From Castellaniella sp049650445 (GTDB lineage: Bacteria > Pseudomonadota > Gammaproteobacteria > Burkholderiales > Burkholderiaceae_B), in NCBI RefSeq assembly GCF_049650445.1, contig NZ_JBASAD010000003.1, positions 1 to 64,000 on the forward strand: 64,000 bases of DNA, written 5' to 3'. A program made the position numbers and the translations under genes. Every line of letters begins with the position of its first letter. The stretch's first letter is position 1. Below, piece after piece: positions 1 to 8,942 of this stretch. Below the pieces are notes generated by a model. It ran no database searches and had not been told where the DNA came from. It saw only the letters and a program-made list of their open reading frames with translations.

Positions 1-140
1 ATGCGGCAACCATTCTGGTAAAACCGTTCAATCTAGGGGTTAACCCGAGTGCCTGGCGGCGAAGAAACGAGACTATAGCACAGCTTTTTTATGCAATGCA
101 AATCCTGTCTTCAAAACGTCAAAAAACTCGTGCCCTGCCC

Positions 141-1325
141 TTATGCAGGCGCCGGCACAGTACTGCCCATCCGTCTGCAGACCACCATCAGCAGCAGGGA
201 AGCCAGGATCATGGCTGCAGATAGATAGGGGAGATCCGCCAGGCCTGAAGTCCGGGTGACCAGTCCGCCCAGGGCGGTGCCCAAGGCAATCCCCATCTGC
301 ATGCCGGATTGATTGAGTCCGACCAGAACGCCCCGGGCCTTCGGCACGAGGGCTGCGGCCCGAACCTGCTGGGCGGGCCCGGACGCCCAAGCCGTCACGG
401 CCCACAACACCAGGGCTACAGTCACCACAAGCACCGAGCCAGACGGCCAGAACCAGAGCACCAGCGGCAGGGCCAGTAAAAAGATCATCTGCAGGAACTT
501 GGACGTCACCAGCGTCGCATGAAATCCATGCCTGTCGGTCCCGCTGCCGCCCAACTGCGAACCCGCCAGACTGGCCACGCCGAATACCAGCAGCACTGGA
601 CTGATCCACGCAGGGGACAGATGCTGGACCTCTATGAGATAGGGCGTAAGAAAACTGTAGGTCATGACATAGCCTGCCATCCACAGTACGGTCACCATCA
701 GGCCGCCCAACACCGGCAGGCGCCGGAGCAGGGCCAGTTGCGCCCCCAAGGGAATGGAGGCCGCCGGACTCAGGGCCGGCAGCACGAGCCGATGGCTCAG
801 TGCCGTGGCCAGACTCAGCAGGCCGATCAGAGGGAAAATGGCATGCCAGCCGAAACGCAAGGCGATCTCCCGGCCGATCGGGACGGCCACGATCAAGGAC
901 GCGGTGAACCCCATGATGACCGTCGCGATGGCCCTCCCCTGCCGCTGCGGCCCCGCGATCGCAGCCGCCGTCGACAAGGCGGTGACCACGGCCGTCCCGC
1001 CCGACAGGGCCTGGACGACCCGTATCGGCAGGAACATCCAGAAGTCGTCCACCCATACCGTCGCCAGGTTGGCAAGTGCATAGACCATCATCGCAGCGAT
1101 CATGATCTTGCGCCGGCCGATATGACTGGTCAGCGCAACGACGACCGGTACGCACAGGCCATAGACAAATGCGTACAAGGTGATCAACTGCCCCGTCAGC
1201 GCGACCGGAGCGTCCAGTCCCGGGGCCACCAGATCCAGGATGCCGGCAAGAATGTATTCATTGGCCCCGGCAACGAATGTCGTCATGGCAAGCAAAAGAA
1301 TCTGATAGCGAGGGGAGATACTCAT
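141..1325 (-). CDS. MFS efflux transporter
   Basis: A 394-residue major facilitator with about 12 hydrophobic segments, the usual MFS length. Residues near 70-75 (SHIGRRK) match the loop 2-3 motif, and the order of segments resembles the sugar/drug efflux (AraJ/NepI/YdhP) subgroup. It should export a small molecule by proton antiport; the substrate cannot be told. It lies 97 bp downstream of an ArsR-type regulator on the same strand, so the two probably form a regulator-pump unit. The ATG at 1325 fits the N-terminus, but its ribosome binding site is weak. Confidence 0.85.
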   Translation of the reverse strand: MSISPRYQILLLAMTTFVAGANEYILAGILDLVAPGLDAPVALTGQLITLYAFVYGLCVPVVVALTSHIGRRKIMIAAMMVYALANLATVWVDDFWMFLPIRVVQALSGGTAVVTALSTAAAIAGPQRQGRAIATVIMGFTASLIVAVPIGREIALRFGWHAIFPLIGLLSLATALSHRLVLPALSPAASIPLGAQLALLRRLPVLGGLMVTVLWMAGYVMTYSFLTPYLIEVQHLSPAWISPVLLVFGVASLAGSQLGGSGTDRHGFHATLVTSKFLQMIFLLALPLVLWFWPSGSVLVVTVALVLWAVTAWASGPAQQVRAAALVPKARGVLVGLNQSGMQMGIALGTALGGLVTRTSGLADLPYLSAAMILASLLLMVVCRRMGSTVPAPA

Positions 1326-1422
1326 GATTTCACATCTACAATTTTGGATTTATCAATACGTTAAGACAAAAAAATACGGACGAAACCAGAACCACCCCCA
1401 GCGGCGATGAAGCCGCCAGGGA

Positions 1423-1725
1423 TCAGAGATCCCGGATGATGGCGGCGGCCACCGCAGCCACCGCCTGTTCGTCCCGTTGATAACGTGTGTATTTCCCGAC
1501 CCGGGACGCCGTGACCAGACCGGCGGTACGCAACATCGACATATAGGTCGATGCCGTGGACTGGTTGACGCCCAGCAGTTCGGCGACCTGCGTCACACAC
1601 ACCCCATCGGTCAAAGGGTCCGTCCCGCCGATAGGCCTGAAATGCCTGCGCGGGTCCCGCATCGCCGAAAGGACGGTGCGCCGGTGCATGTTGTCCAGCG
1701 CCTTGAGTGCCAAATCCAGATCCAT
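1423..1725 (-). CDS. ArsR-family HTH regulator
   Basis: A 100-residue winged-helix protein. The recognition region (VTQVAELLGVNQSTASTYM, residues 46-64) and the following wing (LVTASRVGKYTRYQRD) are typical of ArsR/SmtB regulators. No metal-binding cysteine cluster is visible apart from one Cys near residue 44, so the ligand is probably not a thiophilic metal. The gene directly precedes the MFS pump on the same strand and most likely represses it. Function is inferred from family and position. Confidence 0.8.
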   Translation of the reverse strand: MDLDLALKALDNMHRRTVLSAMRDPRRHFRPIGGTDPLTDGVCVTQVAELLGVNQSTASTYMSMLRTAGLVTASRVGKYTRYQRDEQAVAAVAAAIIRDL

Positions 1726-1882
1726 CTCCGGATATTAAATCAACATATCGCAAATCGTCAAATTGTTCGGCCGGCTTCCCGAGACAACGTGGACGCCGGA
1801 CAGCTCGCCACCGTGCAGCGTGCAAGCCGCCCGGATCCGGCAGGCACCGGACAGTGCGTGAAGGACTGCCCGGTGCACCGCG

Positions 1883-3319
1883 TCATGCCTGCAAAGCCTT
1901 GATGGCTGCGGCCACCCCAGCCCCATAAGCGGGATCGGCCTGGGTGCAGTGCTCGATGTGGCGTGCTTGCACGTCGGCGGTGACCCCGGCGATGGCGCGG
2001 GCCGTATTGTCGAACAGGGCCTGTTGCTGCTTGGACGTCATGAGGCGGAACAACGCGCCCGGCTGCGAGAAGTAGTCGGTGTCCTCGCGGTGGTTCCAGT
2101 GGTCGGCGGCGCCTTCCAGGCTGAGCGGCGGTTCGCGGTAGTCGGGCTGTTCGGCCCATTCGCCGGCACGGTTGGGTTCGTTGCCCGTCAGGCCGCCGTG
2201 GTTGCCATCCACCCGCATTGCGCCGTCGCGGTGGTAGCTGTGGAACGGACAGCGCGGGGCGTTGACCGGGATCTGATGGTGGTTGACTCCCAGGCGGTAG
2301 CGCTGGGCGTCGCCATAAGAGAACAGACGAGCCTGCAACATGCGGTCCGGCGAAAAGCCGATGCCCGGGACGACGTTGGCCGGAGTGAAGGCGGCCTGTT
2401 CGACTTCGGCGAAGAAGTTTTCCGGGTTGCGGTTCAGTTCCAGGACGCCGACCTCGATCAGGGGGTAGTCGCCGTGCGGCCAGACCTTGGTCAGATCGAA
2501 GGGGTTCAGGTGGTAGCGGCCGGCATCCTTTTCAGGCATGACCTGGACGGACAGCGTCCAGCGCGGGAAGTCGCCCTTGGCGATGCTGTCGTACAGGTCG
2601 CGCTGCGAGCTTTCACGGTCGCGGCCGATCAGTTCGGCGGACTGCGCATCCGTCAGGTTGCGGATGCCCTGCTGTGACTGGAAGTGGAATTTCACCCAGA
2701 AACGTTCGTTGGCAGCATTGATGAAGCTGAAGGTGTGGCTGCCGAACAGATGCATGTGGCGGTAGTCGGACGGAATGCCGCGGTCGCTCATGACGATGGT
2801 GATCTGATGCAGGGCCTCGGGCAGGCCGGTCCAGAATTCCCAATTGTTCTGGGCACTGCGCATGCCGGTGCCCGGGTCGCGCTTGACCGCGTGGTTCAGG
2901 TCGGGGAATTTCAGCGGGTCGCGGAAGAAGAACACCGGGGTGTTGTTGCCCACCATGTCCCAGTTGCCCTGCTCGGTGTAGAACTTCATGGCGATGCCGC
3001 GGATGTCGCGCTCGGCGTCAGCCGCACCGCGCTCACCGGCCACGGTCGAGAAGCGGGCGAACATCGGGGTCTGCTTGCCGATCTGGGAGAACAGCGCGGC
3101 ACGCGTATAGCGGGTGATGTCGTGAGTGACGGTGAAGGTGCCGTAGGCGCCTGCGCCCTTGGCGTGCATGCGTCGCTCGGGGATCACTTCGCGGTCGAAG
3201 TGGGCCAGTTTTTCGAGCAGCCAGACGTCCTGCAACAAGGCCGGGCCGCGCGGGCCGGCCGTCTGGATGTTCTGGTTGTCGGCGACGGGGGCACCGGCGG
3301 CGGTAGTCAGTTGCTTCAT
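1883..3319 (-). CDS. katA: Catalase (monofunctional, haem)
   Basis: A 478-residue small-subunit haem catalase that dismutates hydrogen peroxide in the cytoplasm. Visible are the distal-His region (VTHDITRYTRA), the conserved FSTVAGERG segment, the distal Asn region (NNTPVFFFRD) and the proximal haem-ligand Tyr (RLFSYGDAQRYR). The ATG at 3319 is chosen because AGGAGA lies just before it; the frame stays open further upstream but that part is not catalase-like. A candidate OxyR site lies about 120-150 bp upstream, so peroxide induction is likely. Confidence 0.96.
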   Translation of the reverse strand: MKQLTTAAGAPVADNQNIQTAGPRGPALLQDVWLLEKLAHFDREVIPERRMHAKGAGAYGTFTVTHDITRYTRAALFSQIGKQTPMFARFSTVAGERGAADAERDIRGIAMKFYTEQGNWDMVGNNTPVFFFRDPLKFPDLNHAVKRDPGTGMRSAQNNWEFWTGLPEALHQITIVMSDRGIPSDYRHMHLFGSHTFSFINAANERFWVKFHFQSQQGIRNLTDAQSAELIGRDRESSQRDLYDSIAKGDFPRWTLSVQVMPEKDAGRYHLNPFDLTKVWPHGDYPLIEVGVLELNRNPENFFAEVEQAAFTPANVVPGIGFSPDRMLQARLFSYGDAQRYRLGVNHHQIPVNAPRCPFHSYHRDGAMRVDGNHGGLTGNEPNRAGEWAEQPDYREPPLSLEGAADHWNHREDTDYFSQPGALFRLMTSKQQQALFDNTARAIAGVTADVQARHIEHCTQADPAYGAGVAAAIKALQA

Positions 3320-3435
3320 GAGCTTCTCCTGTGCAGTGGCGCCACCGGATGCGCGGCGCCCGATCGGGGAATCGTGGAGCCCGCGTTGCGGGCTCCTCAT
3401 GAAAACAGTCTAACGAGGTCTATAGAATAAATAAA

Positions 3436-3472
3436 ATTGAATATTGCTGTTGAGTTGATAGCAATCAACTAT
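3436..3472 (-). promoter_or_regulatory. Candidate OxyR site upstream of katA
   Basis: Two 15-nt half-sites, ATTGAATATTGCTGT (3436-3450) and ATAGCAATCAACTAT (3458-3472), are separated by 7 nt. This follows the OxyR pattern ATAG-N7-CTAT-N7-ATAG-N7-CTAT, with the second half matching at all eight core positions. A similar element lies upstream of ahpC. OxyR control of katA and ahpCF is well established in proteobacteria; binding here is inferred. Confidence 0.7.
3455..3468. promoter_or_regulatory. FNR/Anr-type palindrome overlapping the OxyR site
   Basis: TTGAT-AGCA-ATCAA is an exact match to the FNR consensus TTGAT-N4-ATCAA. It sits inside the downstream half of the OxyR-like site. It may be a real second operator or a by-product of the OxyR motif sequence. 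Confidence 0.4.
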
Positions 3473-3485
3473 CTCAGGCCTGGTA

Positions 3486-3968
3486 TCACGTGGTCGGCAG
3501 CTCGGTCGTTTCCTTGATGGACTGCAGCGCAAAGCTGCTGCGAATGTCGACGACGGCAGGATGCCGCATCAGCGTGTCCATGGCGAACCGGGAAAAGGCT
3601 GCCAGATCCTCGACCTGAACCCGCAGCAGGTAGTCCATGTCGCCCGACATGGCGTAGCACTGGACGACTTCCGACCAGCTTTGGACGTCGCGGGCAAACG
3701 CGGACATGGCGCCGTGTTCGGCGCGATGCGACTTGTCCAGGCGGACGAAGACGTAGGCCAGCAGGCCCAGGCCGAGCTTTTCCGGATCTGCCAGCGCGAC
3801 GTAGCGGCGGATGTAGCCCTGGTCCTCCAGGCGCTTGACGCGCCGCAGACAGGGGCTGGGCGACAGGGCCACCCGCTGAGCCAGATCCTGATTGCTGATC
3901 CGGCCGTCGCGCTGCAGATGCGTCAGGATCAGGCGATCTGTCCTGTCCAGGTCGTCGATAGGCATCAT
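3486..3968 (-). CDS. Lrp/AsnC-family transcriptional regulator
   Basis: A 160-residue protein with the family's usual length and layout. An N-terminal helix-turn-helix (ISNQDLAQRVALSPSPCLRRVKRLE, residues about 24-48, quoted here in part by position) is followed by a C-terminal RAM/AsnC ligand domain from about residue 65. Such proteins sense amino acids. It is divergent from hpd across about 120 bp, an arrangement that suggests it controls tyrosine catabolism and itself. The start may be either of two adjacent ATGs at 3968 and 3965. Confidence 0.9.
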   Translation of the reverse strand: MMPIDDLDRTDRLILTHLQRDGRISNQDLAQRVALSPSPCLRRVKRLEDQGYIRRYVALADPEKLGLGLLAYVFVRLDKSHRAEHGAMSAFARDVQSWSEVVQCYAMSGDMDYLLRVQVEDLAAFSRFAMDTLMRHPAVVDIRSSFALQSIKETTELPTT

Positions 3969-4089
3969 ATTGTCTCAATCACGAATTATTAGATGAATGA
4001 TTGCGTCACGGTAGGGAATCGTACCTCAAGTTTGCAATCTTTCCCCACACTGTTTTCCCTAGAATTCCAGAAAGGCAATGGAGGCACTC

Positions 4090-5193
4090 ATGAACACATC
4101 CTTCACCCCCTGGGACAACCCCCTGGGCACTGCCGGCTTTGAATTCGTGGAATACACGGCGGAAGATCCCGCCGCGCTGGGCCGCGTGTTCGAGGCCCTG
4201 GGCTTTCGGGCCATCGCCCGGCACCGCAAGAAAGCCGTCACGCTGTACCGCCAGGGTGCGATCAACTTCCTGGTCAATGCGGAACCCGATTCCTTCGCGC
4301 AGCGCTTCGCGCGCCAGCACGGCCCATCGATCTGCGCCATCGGCCTGCGCGTCCAGGACGCGGCCCGTGCCTACAGGCTGGCCCTGGAACGCGGGGCCTG
4401 GGGCTTCGATTCGCACAGCGGCCCGATGGAACTCAACATCCCCGCCATCAAGGGCATCGGCGATTCCCTCATCTATCTGGTGGACCGCTGGCGCGGCAAG
4501 CACGGCCACGGCGGAATCGGCGACATCGGCATCTATGACGTGGACTTCGAGCCCCTGGACCACGCCACCGCCCAGGACGATCTGCGCCACGCGGGCGCCG
4601 GGCTGCTCGGCATCGACCACCTGACCCACAACGTGCATCGCGGCCGGATGGAAGAGTGGGCCGAATTCTACGAGCGCATCTTCAACTTCCGCGAAATCCG
4701 CTATTTCGATATCGAAGGCCAGTTGACCGGTGTGAAATCCAAGGCGATGACCTCGCCTTGCGGCCTGATCCGCATCCCCATCAACGAGGAAGGCGGCGAA
4801 ACCCCAGGCCAGATCCAGGAATACCTGGACCAGTACCGGGGCGAAGGCATCCAGCACATCGCCCTGTCCACCGGCGACATCTACCGCACGGTGGAACAAC
4901 TGAGCGGGCAGGTGAAGTTCCTGAGCACTCCGGACACCTATTACGAGTTGCTGGACAGTCGGCTGCCGGGCCACGGCGAGGACGTGCAACGCCTGCGCCG
5001 CAACCGCATCCTGCTGGATGGCGCCCCGGGCGGCGGCCTGCTGCTGCAAATCTTCACCGCCAACCAGATCGGGCCGATCTTCTTCGAGATCATCCAGCGT
5101 AAGGGCGACGAGGGTTTCGGGGAAGGCAATTTCAAGGCGCTGTTCGAATCCATCGAACTGGACCAGATCCGACGGGGCGTGCTGCGGGCTTGA
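4090..5193 (+). CDS. hpd: 4-hydroxyphenylpyruvate dioxygenase
   Basis: A 367-residue Fe(II) dioxygenase converting 4-hydroxyphenylpyruvate to homogentisate in tyrosine breakdown. Two vicinal-oxygen-chelate domains are visible. The iron ligands fit His in GIDHLTHNV, His in GIQHIALST and Glu in FFEIIQRKG. The ATG at 4090 is preferred over one 12 nt upstream because GGAGG lies at 4080-4084. A GC-rich stem-loop follows the stop. No other homogentisate-pathway gene is nearby; the divergent Lrp/AsnC gene is the likely regulator. Confidence 0.95.
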   Translation: MNTSFTPWDNPLGTAGFEFVEYTAEDPAALGRVFEALGFRAIARHRKKAVTLYRQGAINFLVNAEPDSFAQRFARQHGPSICAIGLRVQDAARAYRLALERGAWGFDSHSGPMELNIPAIKGIGDSLIYLVDRWRGKHGHGGIGDIGIYDVDFEPLDHATAQDDLRHAGAGLLGIDHLTHNVHRGRMEEWAEFYERIFNFREIRYFDIEGQLTGVKSKAMTSPCGLIRIPINEEGGETPGQIQEYLDQYRGEGIQHIALSTGDIYRTVEQLSGQVKFLSTPDTYYELLDSRLPGHGEDVQRLRRNRILLDGAPGGGLLLQIFTANQIGPIFFEIIQRKGDEGFGEGNFKALFESIELDQIRRGVLRA

Positions 5194-5196
5194 GGC

Positions 5197-5228
5197 GCGG
5201 CCCGGGCGCCGCCCCGCGCCCGGGCCGC
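5197..5228 (+). terminator. Terminator-like stem-loop after hpd
   Basis: A perfect 12-bp stem (GCGGCCCGGGCG at 5197-5208 with its complement at 5217-5228) begins 4 nt after the hpd stop. No T-run follows, so it may be a weak or Rho-assisted terminator or an mRNA-stabilising hairpin. Confidence 0.5.
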
Positions 5229-5317
5229 ATTACAGACACGCCGGAAGGATCGGCCTCCCCCTACAATACCGGGACACGGCCCGTCCGCTGGCGCCGCGAT
5301 CCTCCCGGAACCCGTCC

Positions 5318-6280
5318 ATGCTCCATTATCTGAACACCATCCGGCTGCGCAGCACGCGCATGTTCCTGACGATCACGCGCATCATGTTGCCGGTGATGGT
5401 GATCGTCTACATCGCCGACCGCCTGGGCCTGGTGCGCCTGGCCGGCGAGGCCCTGACGCCAGCCATGGCGCTGCTGGGGCTGCCGCCCGAGGCCGGCATC
5501 ATCTGGGCCACCACCGCACTGACCAACATCTACGGCGGCATGGCCTCGATGGCCGCGCTGTCCGACGGCATGCAGATGACGGTGGCCCAGGTCAGCGCGT
5601 TGGGATCGATGATGCTGTTCGCCCACAACATCCCCACTGAACAGTCCGTGGTGCGCCGCGCGGGCGCCAGCGCGCTGATCACGGGCGCATTGCGCATCAT
5701 CGTCGCGATCCTCTACGGCGCTGCCGTCAGTTGGACCTGCCGGGCGCTGGACGTGCTGCAGGACCCGGTCTCTCTGGCCTGGATGCGCCAGGACGCGGGG
5801 CTGACCCAGGGCCCTCCGGATTTCTGGCCCTGGGTCCTGTCCACACTGCAATCGCTGGCGCTGGTGCTGGTCATCATCATCGGTCTGGTCGTCCTGCTGG
5901 ACGTGCTGGAGCGCCTGGGGATCACGCGGCTCGTCACCCGGCTGCTGACACCCGTGCTGCGCCTGTCCGGCCTGGAGGAGCGCGCCGCGCCCCTGACCAC
6001 GGTCGGCGTCCTGCTGGGTCTGGCCTACGGCGGCGCGCTGATCATCGACGCCGCCGAACGCGAGAACTACAGCCCGCGCACGCGGCTGCTGGCCCTGTCC
6101 TGGCTGTCGCTGTGTCACGCCCTGATCGAGGACACACTGCTGATCCTGGCGCTGGGCGCGAACCTGTGGGTGATCCTGGTCATCCGCGGACTGGCGACCT
6201 TGGGCGTGCTGGCGGCCCTGGCGGCGCTGACGCGGCCGAACACCGCCTGGGGCCGCAAGCTGGCGGCAGCGGCGCGATAG
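5318..6280 (+). CDS. Gate-domain (nucleoside-recognition) membrane protein
   Basis: A 320-residue integral membrane protein with seven or eight hydrophobic segments. The repeated pattern of small residues around PTEQSVVRRAG and GGALIIDAA, and the duplicated halves, fit the Gate / nucleoside-recognition domain family (YjiG/YjiH-like). These proteins are thought to be transport channels, but substrates are mostly unknown. The ATG at 5318 starts the hydrophobic-protein homology; no strong ribosome binding site is seen. It stands alone between hpd and the convergent msrA. Confidence 0.75.
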   Translation: MLHYLNTIRLRSTRMFLTITRIMLPVMVIVYIADRLGLVRLAGEALTPAMALLGLPPEAGIIWATTALTNIYGGMASMAALSDGMQMTVAQVSALGSMMLFAHNIPTEQSVVRRAGASALITGALRIIVAILYGAAVSWTCRALDVLQDPVSLAWMRQDAGLTQGPPDFWPWVLSTLQSLALVLVIIIGLVVLLDVLERLGITRLVTRLLTPVLRLSGLEERAAPLTTVGVLLGLAYGGALIIDAAERENYSPRTRLLALSWLSLCHALIEDTLLILALGANLWVILVIRGLATLGVLAALAALTRPNTAWGRKLAAAAR

Positions 6281-6341
6281 GCTCGATCGCGACAGGCCTT
6301 GGCGTCTCGAACAGGCCTGCGAGTGCGAACCGCCCCGACCT

Positions 6342-6887
6342 TCAGCGCAGCAGATGCGCGTAGCGTTGGCGAAATTTCGCCAGCTTGGGCGCGATGACGA
6401 ACTGGCAATAACCTTGTTCGGGGTTGCGCCGGTAGTATTCGGCATGCACTGCTTCGGCAGGCCAGAACCGACCGGCCGTTTCGATGCGGGTGACGATCGG
6501 ATCATCGAAAGCGGTCTGGGCCTCGGCGCGCACGGTTTCGGCCTCTAGACGCTGGGCCTCGTCCTCGTAGAAGACCACCGACGCGTACTGCGGCCCCGCG
6601 TCGTTGCCCTGGCGGTCGAGCGTGGTCGGATCGTGCGTGCCGAAAAAGACGTCCAGCAGGGTGCGGTAGCCGACGCGGTCCGGATCGAAGGTCACCTGCA
6701 CGACCTCGACGTGGCCGGTGTTTTGGCGGCAGACCTGCTCGTAGGTGGGGTGATCGACGTGGCCGCCGCAGTAGCCGGGCTGCACATCCCGCACGCCGTC
6801 CAGGGCGCGGAACACGGGCTCCAGACACCAGAAGCAGCCACCGCCGAAGATCGCCGTCTTGAGTGCAGGGGTTCCTGAGTTTTCCAT
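6342..6887 (-). CDS. msrA: Peptide methionine sulfoxide reductase MsrA
   Basis: A 181-residue MsrA that reduces methionine-S-sulfoxide in proteins with thioredoxin as reductant. The catalytic motif GCFWC is at residues 17-21 (nucleophile Cys18), with GYCGG and HVEVVQVTFDP downstream as usual. The ATG at 6887 has GAGGAG about 6 nt before it; the longer open frame upstream is unlike MsrA. A small cytochrome c gene lies just upstream on the same strand. With katA and ahpCF it adds to the oxidative-damage defences in this window. Confidence 0.95.
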   Translation of the reverse strand: MENSGTPALKTAIFGGGCFWCLEPVFRALDGVRDVQPGYCGGHVDHPTYEQVCRQNTGHVEVVQVTFDPDRVGYRTLLDVFFGTHDPTTLDRQGNDAGPQYASVVFYEDEAQRLEAETVRAEAQTAFDDPIVTRIETAGRFWPAEAVHAEYYRRNPEQGYCQFVIAPKLAKFRQRYAHLLR

Positions 6888-6934
6888 GCGATGCTCCTCG
6901 TCTCGTGCAGATGGCGGACCGATCAGGCGGGCTG

Positions 6935-7294
6935 TCAATCCGCTGCGGGGGTGTCCTTCAGCGACAGGATCCATAGCGCCAGGCGCTGCGCTTCGATGTC
7001 GGACAGGCGGGGCTGGGCCGGCATGGGAATCGCGCCCCACTGACCGCGGCTGCCTTCGCGCATGGCGCGGGCCAGGTGATCAGCGGATTCCTTCCGCCCC
7101 TGGAAACGCTCGGCGATGGCGCGAAACGGCGGGCCCACCCGGCGGGCATCGACCTGATGGCAGCCCAGACACTGGCGCTGACTGGCCAGCGCCAGACCAT
7201 CGGCCGCCGCCCCGCCAGCCGCCCGGGCGCCTGTCGCGCACATGGTCAGCAGGGCCGCCAGCACGATCCCGAACGCCTTGTTGCATCCCGCCAT
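6935..7294 (-). CDS. Small periplasmic c-type cytochrome
   Basis: A 119-residue monohaem cytochrome c. A signal peptide (residues about 1-24, ending ARA) precedes a single CLGCH haem motif near residue 40. The distal Met is probably in PMPAQPRLS. It looks like a class I cytochrome c551/c552-type electron carrier. The ATG at 7294 is chosen so that the protein begins with the signal peptide. The gene is 47 bp upstream of msrA on the same strand and divergent from lgt. Confidence 0.85.
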   Translation of the reverse strand: MAGCNKAFGIVLAALLTMCATGARAAGGAAADGLALASQRQCLGCHQVDARRVGPPFRAIAERFQGRKESADHLARAMREGSRGQWGAIPMPAQPRLSDIEAQRLALWILSLKDTPAAD

Positions 7295-7404
7295 TGCCTG
7301 TTTCCTTGGTCCTTTGTCCGGAGCACCTGCGCCAAGCGCCGGGCCAACGCCCGCCGCCCCGATCACGGTATTATCCATGATTGTTTTCCTTCTCGGCCGC
7401 GTCC

Positions 7405-8205
7405 ATGCCCTTCCCCCACATCGACCCCATCGCCCTGCAACTCGGTCCCATCGCGATCCACTGGTACGGACTCATGTACCTGGCCGGTTTCGGCCTGGCC
7501 TGGCTGCTGGGACGCTGGCGCATCCAGCACCATCCCGTCCCGGACGGGCTGACGCTGCGCGACCTGGAGGACATCATTTTCTACGGCGTGCTGGGCGTCG
7601 TACTGGGTGGACGCCTGGGCTACGTGCTGTTCTACAAGTTCGACGACTACCTGGCCCATCCGTTGGCGATCTTCGAGGTCTGGCAGGGCGGCATGTCCTT
7701 TCACGGCGGTCTGATCGGCGTGATTCTGGCGATGCTGTACTTCGCCCGCAAGCGCGGCCAGCCGCTGCTGGCGATCGGGGATTTCATCGCCCCCCTGATC
7801 CCCCTGGGCCTGGCAGCCGGGCGGCTGGGCAATTTCATCAACGGGGAACTGTGGGGCCGCCCCACGGACCTGCCCTGGGGCATGGTCTTTCCGGGAGCAG
7901 GCGACGGCACGCCGCGCCACCCTTCGCAGTTGTACGAGATGGGGCTGGAGGGCTTTGCCCTGTTCGCCCTGGTGTGGTGGTTCGCCCGCACACCCCGCCC
8001 GACAGGTCAGGTGGGCGCCGTCTTTCTGATGGGCTATGGGCTGTTCCGGTTCCTGGTGGAATTCACCCGTGAACCGGACGACTTTCTGGGGCTGCTGGCA
8101 GGCGGACTGACCATGGGTCAGATCCTGTCGCTGCCCATGATCCTGATCGGGCTGGCCCTGTTCATTTGGGCAGCAAAACGATCGTCCCCTGCACCGACAC
8201 GCTGA
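7405..8205 (+). CDS. lgt: Prolipoprotein diacylglyceryl transferase
   Basis: A 266-residue inner-membrane enzyme that moves diacylglycerol from phosphatidylglycerol to the lipobox cysteine of prolipoproteins. The Lgt signature GRLGNFINGELWGR is present at about residues 140-153, with HGGLIG and the C-terminal RFLVEFTREPD segment. Seven hydrophobic segments fit the family. Its clients in this window include Pal and the capsule exporter lipoprotein. The last 44 bp overlap the 3' end of the convergent SIMPL gene. Confidence 0.96.
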   Translation: MPFPHIDPIALQLGPIAIHWYGLMYLAGFGLAWLLGRWRIQHHPVPDGLTLRDLEDIIFYGVLGVVLGGRLGYVLFYKFDDYLAHPLAIFEVWQGGMSFHGGLIGVILAMLYFARKRGQPLLAIGDFIAPLIPLGLAAGRLGNFINGELWGRPTDLPWGMVFPGAGDGTPRHPSQLYEMGLEGFALFALVWWFARTPRPTGQVGAVFLMGYGLFRFLVEFTREPDDFLGLLAGGLTMGQILSLPMILIGLALFIWAAKRSSPAPTR

Positions 8206-8884
8206 TCCGCTCGCGCCCGCCCTCGACAGGCGCAGCGGTCTTTTCGGCGGCCATGGCACTCATCATCATGCGAGGTGCGGGCGCATACGGCATGGCGCCC
8301 TGCCCGCCCAGATCGACGGTACGAAAACGATAGTCGGCAAAGCCCAGCGCCTGGGTCAGCGCCTGCGCGCGAGCCTTGAACGCCTCGACGGCCTGACCCA
8401 GCAGTTTTTGCTCTTCGGCCGCGCGCCGTTCCCGCGAGACCGAGAATGCCAGGCCGGCAATCGGCATGCGGTCACCCAGGCTGGCCGCCAGCTTCGAGAC
8501 AGCGGGGAAATCGCGCGATTCCAGAAGAATTTCGGCCTGGCCCCGCCATTCGGCGATCTTGCCGTCACGGTCGGTCGTCGGCCAGATCCGGTAAGACCCG
8601 CTGCGGGCCTCGATGCCTTCGTGTCCCTTGGCCTGCTTCATGACTGAATCCAGGCGCTGATTCAAGGTTTCAGCGACCTGGGTCTGCGACTTCCCGGACA
8701 GCTCTGCCGCCAGGGTGATTTCCACAGTGTCCTGACCGACCTCGGACGAAGCCTCGGCCGACAGCGAGGCCCGGGGTTCGGCAGGCTCATGGGCTTCATG
8801 GGCCAGGGCGGGCAGCGCCAAGACCGACAAGGCCAATAAAGAACCAACCAGAAGTTGTTTGCGATTGCGCACGCCTCGATACAT
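8162..8884 (-). CDS. SIMPL-domain (DUF541) secreted protein
   Basis: A 240-residue predicted periplasmic protein. A signal peptide (to about residue 28, ALA) is followed by a SIMPL/DUF541 domain covering the rest. Family members are reported around oxidative stress and outer-membrane proteins, but the molecular role is unclear. The ATG at 8884 has AGGAG 6 nt before it; a TTG two codons upstream is less likely. It begins just after the 6S RNA terminator and its 3' end overlaps lgt by 44 bp in antisense. Confidence 0.8.
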   Translation of the reverse strand: MYRGVRNRKQLLVGSLLALSVLALPALAHEAHEPAEPRASLSAEASSEVGQDTVEITLAAELSGKSQTQVAETLNQRLDSVMKQAKGHEGIEARSGSYRIWPTTDRDGKIAEWRGQAEILLESRDFPAVSKLAASLGDRMPIAGLAFSVSRERRAAEEQKLLGQAVEAFKARAQALTQALGFADYRFRTVDLGGQGAMPYAPAPRMMMSAMAAEKTAAPVEGGRERISVSVQGTIVLLPK

Positions 8885-8895
8885 TTGCAACTCCT

Positions 8896-8935
8896 AAAAA
8901 GACGAAAGCCCGTCGCGAAATCACGACGAGCTTTC
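8896..8935 (-). terminator. Rho-independent terminator of 6S RNA
   Basis: Reading on the minus strand, GAAAGCTCGTCG pairs with CGACGGGCTTTC around an 8-nt loop (arms at 8924-8935 and 8904-8915, one G-T pair), followed by GTC and five T. It directly precedes the ribosome binding site of the SIMPL gene, separating it from ssrS transcription. Confidence 0.85.
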
Positions 8936-8942
8936 TGGTAAT

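Noticed and set aside
1..140. Possible gene end at the left edge
   Set aside because: No frame or motif in these bases could be matched to a gene.
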